Assembly: GCF_005280585.1 (NCBI RefSeq)
Contig: NZ_SZVO01000007.1
Span: 186,001-250,000, forward strand
Source of the DNA: Dyadobacter frigoris
Lineage (GTDB): Bacteria; Bacteroidota; Bacteroidia; Cytophagales; Spirosomataceae
Direction: 5' to 3'
Length of the DNA: 64,000 bases
A program made the position numbers and the translations under genes. Shown piece by piece: positions 53,505 to 62,006 of the stretch. The number at the start of each line of letters is the position of its first letter. The stretch's first letter is position 1. A model generated the notes under the pieces. It saw only the letters and a list, made by a program, of their open reading frames with translations. It did not search any database and was not told the origin of the DNA.

Positions 53505-55172
53505 ATGGTAACTTTCGACAGTACTCCCACATTATACTGGCTTCTTGGTTATTTGCTGGCGGGAGTCGTCATTTTTTCTGCTGTTTATAAATTAATTCCT
53601 GCAAAATTATTTCTCGTACTGACGATACTGCTTCTCGTTTTTATGCGTATGCCAGTTCTTGTTTTGAATCGGGAAATTAATGCAGACGAAAGCCAAATGC
53701 TTAGTCATGCCATTACTTTGTATGAAGATCCTGTTTACTGGCGCTCGGTTGACGGAACTACAATAGGCCCCTTGGATAATTATCTTCTTGTTGTCCCTAA
53801 ACTTTTTGGCTTTCAAATCGACTATACCAATGGACGGGGAATGGGCCTACTTTGTACTATTGGCGCATTACTTTTTGTCTTTTTGGCGATGCAAAACTGG
53901 TATGGAGAATCTGTGGCCAGGCTAACGATCGCCGCACCCGCTGTTTTTCTTGCCTTTACTCAGGAAACAGATTTTGTCCATTATTCCAGCGAACAGCTTC
54001 CCGTTTTTTTATTGACTTTGACGATCTGGCTATTATCAAAAATCACGAAGAGCAAAAATCCGTCACAAATTTCCACCTTTTCTCTTGGCTTGGTTGCCGG
54101 AATGATGCCTTTTGCAAAATTACAATCAGTGCCACAGGCCATGGTTATTGTCTTGGCCGCGCTTTGGATTTGCTATCATTATTTCAGAAAAACAAAGCAG
54201 ATTAAACCGCTTTTGTTTTTGCTTGCCGGAGGACTGGCTTTTCCGGTTTCGTTATTTATCTGGGCTACTGCAAATCATGTTTTTAATGATTTTATTGATT
54301 TTTATCTACTGGGAAACGTAATTTATGCAGGCGAAAACAACTGGCTGTCAATTCCCGGGCAAATGATCAATCTGATCATGTTAAGTCCTGACTTCAAGAT
54401 TTATTCACTTGTATTGTTTATTCCGATTGTTTTGGGAATTGCAAAAGCATTCCTTCCTGATTCTTATAAAAAACCGCAGACTCAATTCATACTTCCCGCT
54501 ACATTAATAATGCTGATCCTGGCCGGAATTTATGCCGCTACAAAATCCGGTAATACTTTTATTCACTATTTGAACTTCTGTATTTATCCCTGGATACTTC
54601 TGGCTGGTTACGGTTTGTCAAAACGGCATAACTGGTTTGCAGTTTTCCCCGTGTTGCTGTTACTGTGGTTTGCAGGAAATGATGCCATCAACTATCGGAA
54701 AGAGCACAGACTCAATACCTTTGAATCAACAGACGGAGCCAACAAACTGGCAGAAAATCCGGTTGTGACTGAATTGAAAAAATTTACAAAAGCGGGAGAT
54801 TATATGGTAGTCTGGGGCTGGCAATGTCAATATTATGTTGAAGCGCAGCTAGCGCAGGGAACAGCAGAAAACCATTCAGAACGCTCAATATTCAAACATC
54901 CCTTGCAGGAAAAATATCTCAGCCGATACCTCAGCGACCTCAACAGGACTAAGCCAGCCGTTTTTCTGGATGCAGTTGGAAAAAACAGTATGTGGGTACA
55001 GGATAAAAAAACGCAGGGAGTTGAAAACTTCCCTGCGATAGCAAATTTCATCCACCAGCATTATACGCTGGTCTCCGATTTGTATGATGTTAGACTTTAT
55101 GTCAGAAATGACCGGCTTACGACTCAACAGCAAGCAAATGCTCTCCCGTACCTTGCTGCAATAAATCATTAA
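53505..55172 (+). CDS. Multi-pass membrane glycosyltransferase (GT39/ArnT-like)
   Basis: A 555-residue protein with about eleven transmembrane helices and an outer C-terminal domain from about residue 410. The first loop has REINADESQML, with acidic residues placed as in GT-C enzymes of the PMT/ArnT type. It begins 6 bp after the GT2 gene and probably moves a sugar from a lipid carrier to an outer acceptor. Its last 56 bp overlap the convergent Rrf2 regulator gene. Confidence 0.82.
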   Translation: MVTFDSTPTLYWLLGYLLAGVVIFSAVYKLIPAKLFLVLTILLLVFMRMPVLVLNREINADESQMLSHAITLYEDPVYWRSVDGTTIGPLDNYLLVVPKLFGFQIDYTNGRGMGLLCTIGALLFVFLAMQNWYGESVARLTIAAPAVFLAFTQETDFVHYSSEQLPVFLLTLTIWLLSKITKSKNPSQISTFSLGLVAGMMPFAKLQSVPQAMVIVLAALWICYHYFRKTKQIKPLLFLLAGGLAFPVSLFIWATANHVFNDFIDFYLLGNVIYAGENNWLSIPGQMINLIMLSPDFKIYSLVLFIPIVLGIAKAFLPDSYKKPQTQFILPATLIMLILAGIYAATKSGNTFIHYLNFCIYPWILLAGYGLSKRHNWFAVFPVLLLLWFAGNDAINYRKEHRLNTFESTDGANKLAENPVVTELKKFTKAGDYMVVWGWQCQYYVEAQLAQGTAENHSERSIFKHPLQEKYLSRYLSDLNRTKPAVFLDAVGKNSMWVQDKKTQGVENFPAIANFIHQHYTLVSDLYDVRLYVRNDRLTTQQQANALPYLAAINH

Positions 55173-55563
55173 GTGTAGTCTGGTCCAAAACGGCGAGGTT
55201 AGCATCTCTCCATTTTTCCAACACTGTACGCAGGCTACATGTTTCTTCGTCTTTGCAGTCTTCACATCTTCCATAAAAGAACATAGAAACGCAAAGTGCC
55301 GGTGCAATCGGACCGTCAATGATGCGGAGTACTTTTGAAAAACTGACTTCGCTGGGAGGGATCCTAAGCAAATAACCTCCACCTTTCCCCTTTTGGCTTT
55401 GTAAAACGCCATTATTTCTCAGATCCAGAAGAATTGCTTCCAGGAATTTCTTAGGGATTCTTTCTTTTTCTGCGATGTATGAAATCAGAACAGGTCCTTT
55501 TCCAAATTGTTCCGCCAATACTTTGAGCGCCTTCAGAGCGTATTTTGCTTTCTTTGATATCAT
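55117..55563 (-). CDS. Rrf2-family transcriptional regulator with cysteine cluster
   Basis: A 148-residue winged-helix regulator. It opens MISKKAKYALKALKVLAEQ and has the Rrf2 core IPKKFLEAILLDLRNNGVLQ and GKGGGYLLR (the wing). Cysteines C91, C100, C103 and C109 form a cluster where IscR and NsrR hold an iron-sulfur centre, so it may sense iron-sulfur status, oxidants or sulfur supply. The ATG at 55563 is preferred over an in-frame ATG at 55611. It converges with and overlaps the glycosyltransferase gene by 56 bp. No target is evident. Confidence 0.9.
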   Translation of the reverse strand: MISKKAKYALKALKVLAEQFGKGPVLISYIAEKERIPKKFLEAILLDLRNNGVLQSQKGKGGGYLLRIPPSEVSFSKVLRIIDGPIAPALCVSMFFYGRCEDCKDEETCSLRTVLEKWRDANLAVLDQTTLNDLLQQGTGEHLLAVES

Positions 55564-55840
55564 TGTTGATTGGTATACTAAATTTCGTCTTAAAGAATTT
55601 ACCGGATGCAATAATCTATTTCACCAATGTAATTTCTGGATTAACCTAAACCCAATGAGACATAACAAAAGATAACTGCTTTTTATTCACTAATTTGTGA
55701 TAGACAAAATAGATGATCCCAATTGGTAAACGTCAAGAAACTACAATTTTAAAAAATATCCTACTTACTCTACTAATTTATAGACTTTTCAAACTAATTT
55801 GTAATAAATACAAATATTAATCAAAAATATACACACTTAA

Positions 55841-56521
55841 ATGGCGGCGATCGTAACTCCCAAGTTTGAAAAAAATCAGATTGAAATTATTTCAAGATTG
55901 TATCTATATGGTTCACAGGCTACTGAGGAAATCGGAAATAAAATAATTGATGAAATAAACCGAATGTATAACGAGCCGGAAGTTTTTGTTGAATTCAACG
56001 GAAAACAAATGAAAGTTTTGTTTTTAACCGGGTTTAAAATAATCTCAACAAGTGAAGCAATGATTAGAGCTGCGGTTAACTTTAACTATAAAAATAATTT
56101 CATCCGGATTGAAAATGAAAATCATATTACAAGATCTTTCATGGGCTACGGAATAGGAGATAACGTCGGGCATTGGCTTACGAGTGATAATCTCGGTACT
56201 TCCACCACAGCGGCGCATGAATTCGGACATAGCCTTGGTCTGGACCATCCTGCAAATCTTGATTTCCGAGGAAGTGATTCTCCACCACCTATAATGGCTC
56301 CACGCGGTAGTCTTGTTAATCCGCAATATCAATGGGAACCGACTGCCAAAGCTGGTGAATTCGGCGGAACGATGAATCCTAAATATAGAAAAGTGACAAA
56401 AGAAGAAGTTCTGCTTATTTTGAAAGATCTAAACTTTGAAAACAAGCAGAACAACTATATCGGACAACTTTCAAATACTCTTTTTGACAAAACCGGCAAT
56501 CCAAGCCGTTGGTTAGCCTGA
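55841..56521 (+). CDS. Zincin metalloprotease, M10-like, without signal peptide
   Basis: A 226-residue protein. The extended zinc motif HEFGHSLGLDH (126-136) provides three histidine ligands and the catalytic glutamate, and M152 in PPIMAP fits the Met-turn, so it is a metzincin, closest in pattern to matrixin-like M10 enzymes. There is no signal peptide, propeptide cysteine switch or lipid anchor, so it seems to be cytoplasmic or exported by another route. It is a single gene, with no self-evident inhibitor, and ends at the base before the fadN stop. Confidence 0.82.
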   Translation: MAAIVTPKFEKNQIEIISRLYLYGSQATEEIGNKIIDEINRMYNEPEVFVEFNGKQMKVLFLTGFKIISTSEAMIRAAVNFNYKNNFIRIENENHITRSFMGYGIGDNVGHWLTSDNLGTSTTAAHEFGHSLGLDHPANLDFRGSDSPPPIMAPRGSLVNPQYQWEPTAKAGEFGGTMNPKYRKVTKEEVLLILKDLNFENKQNNYIGQLSNTLFDKTGNPSRWLA

Positions 56522-58927
56522 TTAATTTCTTGGCGGCTTTCCTCCGTTCAATAGCCCCTGCATTCTTTCAAGCGTTTTCTTTTCTCCGCAAAGTGATAAG
56601 AAAGCCTCTCTTTCAAGATCCAAAAGGTATTGTTCCGTTACATTTTGTGGAGAACTTAAATCTCCCCCGTTGATAACATAGGCCAGTTTGTTAGCGATTT
56701 TGGCATCGTGTTCACTGATATAATTAGCAATTTTCATTTGGGCAATCCCCGTCATGAAAAGTGCCATTCCAGCCTTTCCCTGGACTTTAATATCATTTCT
56801 TTGTTTTGGTTGGGTATAACCATTATCTGCCAGATCAATGGCTGCCTGTTTTGCCTCAGCCAACAAACGGCTGCGATTTAGTACGATCTGATCTTTATCC
56901 TGCAAATAATTCATGGCTCTGGCATCATGCGCAGAAGTCGAAACTTTTGCCTGAGCTATGTTCATGAAAGCAGTCTGAAGGATATTCAATTCTGTGTCGC
57001 CCGCCTGATACATGTCCGAGCATCTCAACGCCATTTCTTTTGTACCACCACCGGCGGGAATAATTCCTACACCAAATTCTACCAAACCAATGTACGTTTC
57101 GGCATGAGCAACAACTTTATCAGCATGAAGATTTAATTCACAGCCGCCACCTAATGCAAGCGTGTGAGGTGCCGTTACAACCGGAATAGAAGAATAACGA
57201 GCACGCATCATCGTTTGCTGGAATTGTGCAATAACCATATTGATCTCGTCAAATTCCTGTTCGATAGCAAACATGAAAAGCATGGCCAGATTAGCTCCTG
57301 CCGAAAAAGCCTCACTGGATTCGTTTCCAATGACCAGTCCCCGATACTCTTTTTCTGCGAGACTTATACTTTTCTGAATTCCTTCGATCACTTCGGAACC
57401 CATGGTATTCATTTTGGATTTGAATTCCAGATTCAGGATTCCGTCACCAATATCATATAGATTTGCGCCAGCATTTTTCCAGACAATATTATTCGTCAGG
57501 TTGCTTAAAATAATAAAACCTTCCTGGCCCGGAATTGCTTTATATGATTTTGATGGAATATCATAATAAAGCCTTTTACCGTTTTCAACTTTATAAAAAG
57601 ATTCGTTTCCTGCTTCCAGCATTTCATAAACCCAGGTTGCCGGTTTTGCATTAAGCTCTTCCATAATGCCCAGCATACTTTTTACGCCAATAACATCCCA
57701 GGTCTCAAACAGACCCAGTTGCCAGCCAAAACCTGCGCAAATGGCTTGATCGATCCTGAAAATTTCATCCGAAATTTCGGGAATACGGAACGTGGCATAT
57801 TTGAAACAATCGGCAAAAGTTCTTCTGTAAAATTCTCCTGCTTTATCTTTTCCTGCCAAAAGAACACTGAAACGTTTGGCTACATCGCTGATTGCTTTTG
57901 TACCTTCCAGCGTTGCAAATTTTACTTTTTCCGAAGGTTTGTATTCCAATGTCTGAAAATCCAGTGCCAGAATAACTGATTTCCCTTTGTCGTCTTTTAC
58001 TTTTTTGTAGAAACCCTGACCGGTTTTATCTCCCAACCATTTGTTATCATACGTTTTCTGCATGATTCCGGGTAATACAAAAGCACCACGGGATTCGTCC
58101 GTTCCTTCGCCCGAAGCGTATAAATTCGCTGCAACATGAACGGTAGTATCCAATCCGACAACATCAGATAAACGATAGGTTCCGGATTTGGGACGACCAA
58201 CCACAGGACCAGTTAGTTTATCGACTTCATCCACCGACAAGCCCATTTCTTCGGCCACACGAATGGTTTGGATCAATGCAAAAATACCAAGCCGGTTTGC
58301 TATAAAACCAGGTGTATCTTTACAAAGAACTGTTGTTTTACCCAAAAATAAATCGCCATAATGCATCAGAAAATCAACGACTGATTGATCGGTTTCCGGC
58401 GTAGGAATAATTTCCAGTAACCTTAAATAACGCGGAGGATTGAAAAAATGCGTTCCGCAAAAATTCTTTTTGAAATCTTCACTACGGCCTTCCGCCATCA
58501 AATGGATTGGTATTCCGGAAGTATTGGAAGTAATCAGCGTTCCGGGTTTGCGAAGCGCGTCTACTTTTTCATATAAACTTTTCTTGATGTCAAGGCGCTC
58601 AACAACTACTTCGATCACCCAGTCGTAGTTGCTGATATCTTTTAGATTATCATCAAAATTGCCAAGTTTCACCCTTGAAGCAAAAGCAGGACTGTAAAGT
58701 GCAGCTGGCGTCGCCTTTAATGTTTGCTGAAAAGAATCGTTGACAATTCTATTGCGGACAGCGGGATGATCGGTTGTCAGTCCTTTTGCTTTTTCAGCAT
58801 CACTGGCTTCTTTTGGAACAATATCTAATAGTAAAACTTCTACTCCAATATTGGCAAAATGGCAAGCAATACGCGACCCCATTATACCGGAGCCCAAAAC
58901 GGCGACTTTACGAATTGAACGGTTCAT
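56522..58927 (-). CDS. fadN: 3-hydroxyacyl-CoA dehydrogenase/enoyl-CoA hydratase fusion
   Basis: An 801-residue two-function beta-oxidation enzyme. The N-terminal dehydrogenase has the NAD motif GSGIMG (12-17), FCGTHFFNPPRYLRLLEI and VLCKDTPGFIANRLG. The C-terminal half (about 500-760) is a crotonase-fold hydratase with AFSAGANLAMLF, ALGGGCELNLHADKVV and GIIPAGGG. The domain order is reversed compared with E. coli FadB and matches Bacillus FadN. The ATG at 58927 is used; an in-frame frame to 58999 runs into a repeat. It follows marR on the same strand, with the 175-bp repeat in between. Confidence 0.94.
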   Translation of the reverse strand: MNRSIRKVAVLGSGIMGSRIACHFANIGVEVLLLDIVPKEASDAEKAKGLTTDHPAVRNRIVNDSFQQTLKATPAALYSPAFASRVKLGNFDDNLKDISNYDWVIEVVVERLDIKKSLYEKVDALRKPGTLITSNTSGIPIHLMAEGRSEDFKKNFCGTHFFNPPRYLRLLEIIPTPETDQSVVDFLMHYGDLFLGKTTVLCKDTPGFIANRLGIFALIQTIRVAEEMGLSVDEVDKLTGPVVGRPKSGTYRLSDVVGLDTTVHVAANLYASGEGTDESRGAFVLPGIMQKTYDNKWLGDKTGQGFYKKVKDDKGKSVILALDFQTLEYKPSEKVKFATLEGTKAISDVAKRFSVLLAGKDKAGEFYRRTFADCFKYATFRIPEISDEIFRIDQAICAGFGWQLGLFETWDVIGVKSMLGIMEELNAKPATWVYEMLEAGNESFYKVENGKRLYYDIPSKSYKAIPGQEGFIILSNLTNNIVWKNAGANLYDIGDGILNLEFKSKMNTMGSEVIEGIQKSISLAEKEYRGLVIGNESSEAFSAGANLAMLFMFAIEQEFDEINMVIAQFQQTMMRARYSSIPVVTAPHTLALGGGCELNLHADKVVAHAETYIGLVEFGVGIIPAGGGTKEMALRCSDMYQAGDTELNILQTAFMNIAQAKVSTSAHDARAMNYLQDKDQIVLNRSRLLAEAKQAAIDLADNGYTQPKQRNDIKVQGKAGMALFMTGIAQMKIANYISEHDAKIANKLAYVINGGDLSSPQNVTEQYLLDLEREAFLSLCGEKKTLERMQGLLNGGKPPRN

Positions 58928-58945
58928 TGATTTTTTTATTTGGGT

Positions 58946-59120
58946 CGTAGGGGCGGCCCTCGTGGCCGCCCTTTCTTCCATAATTATTAATTGGATCAAC
59001 CACGATCATCGTGGATTATTAATATTGCATCAACCACAAATCATCGTGGATATTCAATATCGGATTAACCACGATGATTCCGGATATTTGAAGAGGGCGA
59101 CCACGAGGGTCGCCCCTACG
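58946..59120. repeat. 175-bp composite palindromic element between marR and fadN
   Basis: Terminal 27-bp inverted repeats (58946-58972 and 59094-59120) differ at two positions. Each arm is itself a hairpin, GGGCGGCC/GGCCGCCC on the left and GGGCGACC/GGTCGCCC on the right, so the two differences keep pairing within each arm. Between them are three degenerate tandem copies of about 35 bp (58993-59026, 59027-59061, 59062-59089), each with an AACCACGAT...ATCGTGG-type inverted repeat. The right end supplies the TAG stop of marR. Confidence 0.85.
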
Positions 59121-59559
59121 CCTTCAATTTCTGGTTTTCTTCTTCAACCAGACGGTTTATATCTTTTATTACGTCAAAAAATACAACGAGCTTTTCAAGC
59201 GGGATTTTATCACGGATCATGGTATTAAATGACAGAACACCTTCCCGGGAAAGTTCTCTTTTTTCCTTACCAAGATCCGTTAAAACAATTCTTACAAAAC
59301 GCTTGTCGTTTTCATCCACTTCACGTACGATCAAACCTTTTTCTTCAAGATTTTTCAGCATTCTTACCAGACTTCGAGGTTCCATTCCTAACAAGGGCGC
59401 AATTTTAGTTGCCGGCGTACCATGCTCCAAATCAATATTTAGCAACACGTAGCCAACTGCCATAGTTGTATCAAACCGGGCAGCATAAGCGTTGTACATC
59501 CTGGAAATAGAATGCCATGCCCACTTAATCTGGAAGTCAATTGTCTTTTCCTTGCGCAT
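59116..59559 (-). CDS. MarR-family regulator, predicted fatty acid degradation repressor
   Basis: A 147-residue winged-helix regulator. The DNA-binding part (about 35-100) has LLGMEPRSLVRMLKNLEEKGLI as recognition region and VDENDKRFVRIVLTDLG as wing. Long helices at both ends form the dimer. It lies upstream of fadN on the same strand, and its own promoter carries the TATTATGC-N2-GCATACTA palindrome also found at fadA and fadE. It is thus the best candidate for the protein binding that site, with acyl-CoA as likely inducer (inference). Its last codons and TAG stop lie within the repeat element. Confidence 0.9.
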   Translation of the reverse strand: MRKEKTIDFQIKWAWHSISRMYNAYAARFDTTMAVGYVLLNIDLEHGTPATKIAPLLGMEPRSLVRMLKNLEEKGLIVREVDENDKRFVRIVLTDLGKEKRELSREGVLSFNTMIRDKIPLEKLVVFFDVIKDINRLVEEENQKLKA

Positions 59560-59596
59560 CTTTTAGATTGGTAGGGTGTCAGTGATGTAACGTTTA

Positions 59597-59629
59597 CAAA
59601 TGTAATAAATCAAATTAATATTATGCAAG
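59597..59629 (-). promoter_or_regulatory. marR-fadN promoter
   Basis: On the minus strand CTTG (59626-59629) is followed after 21 bp by TACATTTG (59597-59604). The -33 element is the centre of the operator, the same arrangement as at fadE. Confidence 0.62.
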
Positions 59630-59636
59630 CATACTA
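59619..59636. promoter_or_regulatory. Predicted MarR operator of marR-fadN
   Basis: TATTATGC-AA-GCATACTA; on the minus strand it reads exactly like fadE operator 1. It covers the predicted -33 element, so the regulator would repress its own gene and fadN. Confidence 0.78.
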
Positions 59637-59647
59637 ATTTTGTTGCA

Positions 59648-59690
59648 TAAAAAAACGCATCAGATTTTTGAATGCCTGATGCGTGCAATT
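59648..59690 (-). terminator. Rho-independent terminator of the TlpA-like gene
   Basis: ACGCATCAG (59655-59663) pairs with CTGATGCGT (59676-59684); on the minus strand a T run of eight follows. Confidence 0.88.
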
Positions 59691-59694
59691 TTAT

Positions 59695-60948
59695 TTATTT
59701 TTCACTAATCAGTTTATCCATTAGCTGATTAAAATCCGCTACAAATTCATCATAATATTTTCCCGTTCCCGGACCGGAGAAACCAGTATGTATTTCTCTC
59801 ACTTTTCCTTTTTTATCAACAAAAATAGTGGTCGGATATGACATTACTTTGTTCAGCATTGGCAACGCTTTTGCCGTTGCCTCGTTGGTATTCGTACCTG
59901 CTAAAAGTATTGGATAATCGATGCCAAACCGGTTAACCATTCTTTTAAGCTTCGGAGCCGAAACTGCCAGATCCGCGGAATGTTCAAAGGCAAGTCCGAT
60001 AATTTCGACGCCTCGTGCTTTATTCTTTTTGTACCACGGCGCAATGAAATTGGTTTCATCCATACAATTCGGACACCAGGAACCCATAATCTGAATGATT
60101 ACAGGTTTGCCTTGAAAACGCGGATCTTTGAAAGATAAAGGTTTACCATCAGCATCCGGAAAAGTAAAATCTACCGTTTCCGAACCTGGCTTTAAGTAGG
60201 TCAGTTTGGTGGCATCTGGTAGTTTTGCATTTTCATTCAAAATGGAAGTGAATGTTTTATAACCTTTAATTCCAGACCACATCGCACCTTTTAAAACACC
60301 ATCTTTCAAAATAGCGGCCTTAAACAAATAAGCATTTGAACCGTCAAAAGTGGATAAATACAAACTATCGCCCTTTACGTTTCCGGAAAGAAAACGATAA
60401 TCACCTGTCGGTGTTAGAAAGGAACCTTCAACAATACTTCCTTTTTGTGTAAAATTACCAACAGCCTCAGTTGAATCCATGGTTACCTCATTTTTAAAAA
60501 TAGTCGTATATTTTCCGGTAACATTTTTTACACCATCAAGAGCTTCCTCTTTGAAAAAACGATAATTTTCCCCGAAAGTGGCCTGGAACGGCAACGAACC
60601 CGTTACAGTTTTACCATCAAGCCTTTTATAAACGCCAGTTAATTTATCGCCATCGACCAACGCCGTAATTTCAGAATCAAAAAGCTGCATTGGAATATGC
60701 AGGGAATCCTTTTCAAAAAACGCACTATCCAATTTTAAACGTTCGTTTCCGTTAAGGGAATAAACGGTATAAGTTTTTCCGTCGGTATTTTGCGCGATGT
60801 CGAGAATGAACGGAAGTGTTTGTCCGTCACGGCTTAAAGTAGCACGCCAGGTTCCTGGTTTCACCGAAGAATCTGCGGAAGACTGACAGCCCCAGAGACT
60901 TATACCGGCAAAAAGTACAATTATCAATTTTATTGCTCTCATATTCAA
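59695..60948 (-). CDS. TlpA-like thiol-disulfide oxidoreductase lipoprotein
   Basis: A 417-residue lipoprotein (lipid cysteine C21 in SLWGCQSS). The first about 260 residues are beta-rich, with YTVYSLNGNERL, FTQKGSIVEGSF and SGNVKGDSLYLSTFDG, typical of the DUF4369-like front part of Bacteroidota TlpA proteins. A thioredoxin-fold domain follows with the active site WCPNC (C292, C295) and the cis-proline in SYPTTIFVD. It probably reduces or isomerises disulfides in the periplasm. Start could also be the ATG two codons in. It is divergent from rsmH, 134 bp apart. Confidence 0.9.
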   Translation of the reverse strand: MNMRAIKLIIVLFAGISLWGCQSSADSSVKPGTWRATLSRDGQTLPFILDIAQNTDGKTYTVYSLNGNERLKLDSAFFEKDSLHIPMQLFDSEITALVDGDKLTGVYKRLDGKTVTGSLPFQATFGENYRFFKEEALDGVKNVTGKYTTIFKNEVTMDSTEAVGNFTQKGSIVEGSFLTPTGDYRFLSGNVKGDSLYLSTFDGSNAYLFKAAILKDGVLKGAMWSGIKGYKTFTSILNENAKLPDATKLTYLKPGSETVDFTFPDADGKPLSFKDPRFQGKPVIIQIMGSWCPNCMDETNFIAPWYKKNKARGVEIIGLAFEHSADLAVSAPKLKRMVNRFGIDYPILLAGTNTNEATAKALPMLNKVMSYPTTIFVDKKGKVREIHTGFSGPGTGKYYDEFVADFNQLMDKLISEK

Positions 60949-61082
60949 TTTATTAATATAGAATTACAGGTGTGACAAGAAAATTAAATCCCTACTTAAG
61001 CACAACTCGTACCATTGAAAATTGCTAAGTTTGTAACGGCCTGTTGGCAAGAAATAGTTCCTATCTACGTTGCTTTTAATAA

Positions 61083-62006
61083 ATGGATCTTCCAAGTACA
61101 TATCATGAACCTGTAATGCTGTCCGAATGTCTGGATGGATTGAATATTCGTCCTGACGGAACCTACGTAGATGTTACGTTTGGTGGAGGCGGTCATTCGC
61201 GGGCGATTTTAGAAAAATTAACAACCGGACGCCTTTTGGTTTTCGACCAGGATCCTGATGCTGTGGCAAATGCAGCGGAATGGAAAGACGACCCGAGATT
61301 TACTTTCATAGCAGCTAATTTCAGACATATTAAAAGATATTTGAAATTGCATAAAGCTGAAAAAGTGGATGGTATTTTAGCCGATCTTGGCGTTTCGTCA
61401 CATCAGATCAATACACCGGCGCGTGGGTTTTCTACACGTTTTGATGCGGATCTTGATATGCGGATGAACCCAAGCAATGAAAAAACGGCACGGGAAGTTT
61501 TGAATGTACGTTCGGCCACGGAATTACAATCGATTTTGAGCCGCTATGGAGAAGTAACAAATGCGCGTACAGCGGCGGAAGCAATCTTTTCGGCCAGACA
61601 TAATGCGCCTATTGAAACCATAAATGACCTGAAAGGAATATTGATGCGATATGCGCCGAAACATCGCGAAAACAAATATTTTGCACAGGTTTTCCAGGCA
61701 CTACGGATTGAGGTTAACGATGAAATGAAGGTTTTGGAAGAATTTTTAATGCAGGTTCCTGAAATATTAAATCCGGGCGGAAGACTTGTAGTCATGTCAT
61801 ATCATTCTTTGGAAGACAGGCCGGTTAAAAATTTCATTCAAAAAGGAAAATTTGACGGAGAGGTCGAAAAGGATTTTTATGGTAATGAAATTAAGCCGCT
61901 GAAAAGCATAACCCGCAAACCAATTGAAGCAACACCTGAAGAAGTTGCAAGAAACCCACGGGCGAGAAGTGCGAAATTGAGAATCGCAGAGTTGCCAGTG
62001 GCTTAA
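61083..62006 (+). CDS. rsmH: 16S rRNA (cytosine(1402)-N(4))-methyltransferase
   Basis: A 307-residue SAM-dependent enzyme that methylates C1402 in the ribosome decoding centre. It has YHEPVMLSECLDGL, the SAM site VDVTFGGGGHSRAIL, DLGVSSHQI and the closing SYHSLEDRPVKNF, RNPRARSAKLR. It opens the division and cell wall cluster and precedes ftsL and ftsI. The gene mraZ, usually upstream of it, is absent here; a TlpA-like gene is divergent instead. TAAGTTTG at 61026-61033 is a likely -7 box. Confidence 0.97.
   Translation: MDLPSTYHEPVMLSECLDGLNIRPDGTYVDVTFGGGGHSRAILEKLTTGRLLVFDQDPDAVANAAEWKDDPRFTFIAANFRHIKRYLKLHKAEKVDGILADLGVSSHQINTPARGFSTRFDADLDMRMNPSNEKTAREVLNVRSATELQSILSRYGEVTNARTAAEAIFSARHNAPIETINDLKGILMRYAPKHRENKYFAQVFQALRIEVNDEMKVLEEFLMQVPEILNPGGRLVVMSYHSLEDRPVKNFIQKGKFDGEVEKDFYGNEIKPLKSITRKPIEATPEEVARNPRARSAKLRIAELPVA

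Noticed and set aside
58928..58999. N-terminal extension of fadN to 58999
   Set aside because: These 24 residues are translated repeat sequence. The family N-terminus begins with the ATG at 58927.
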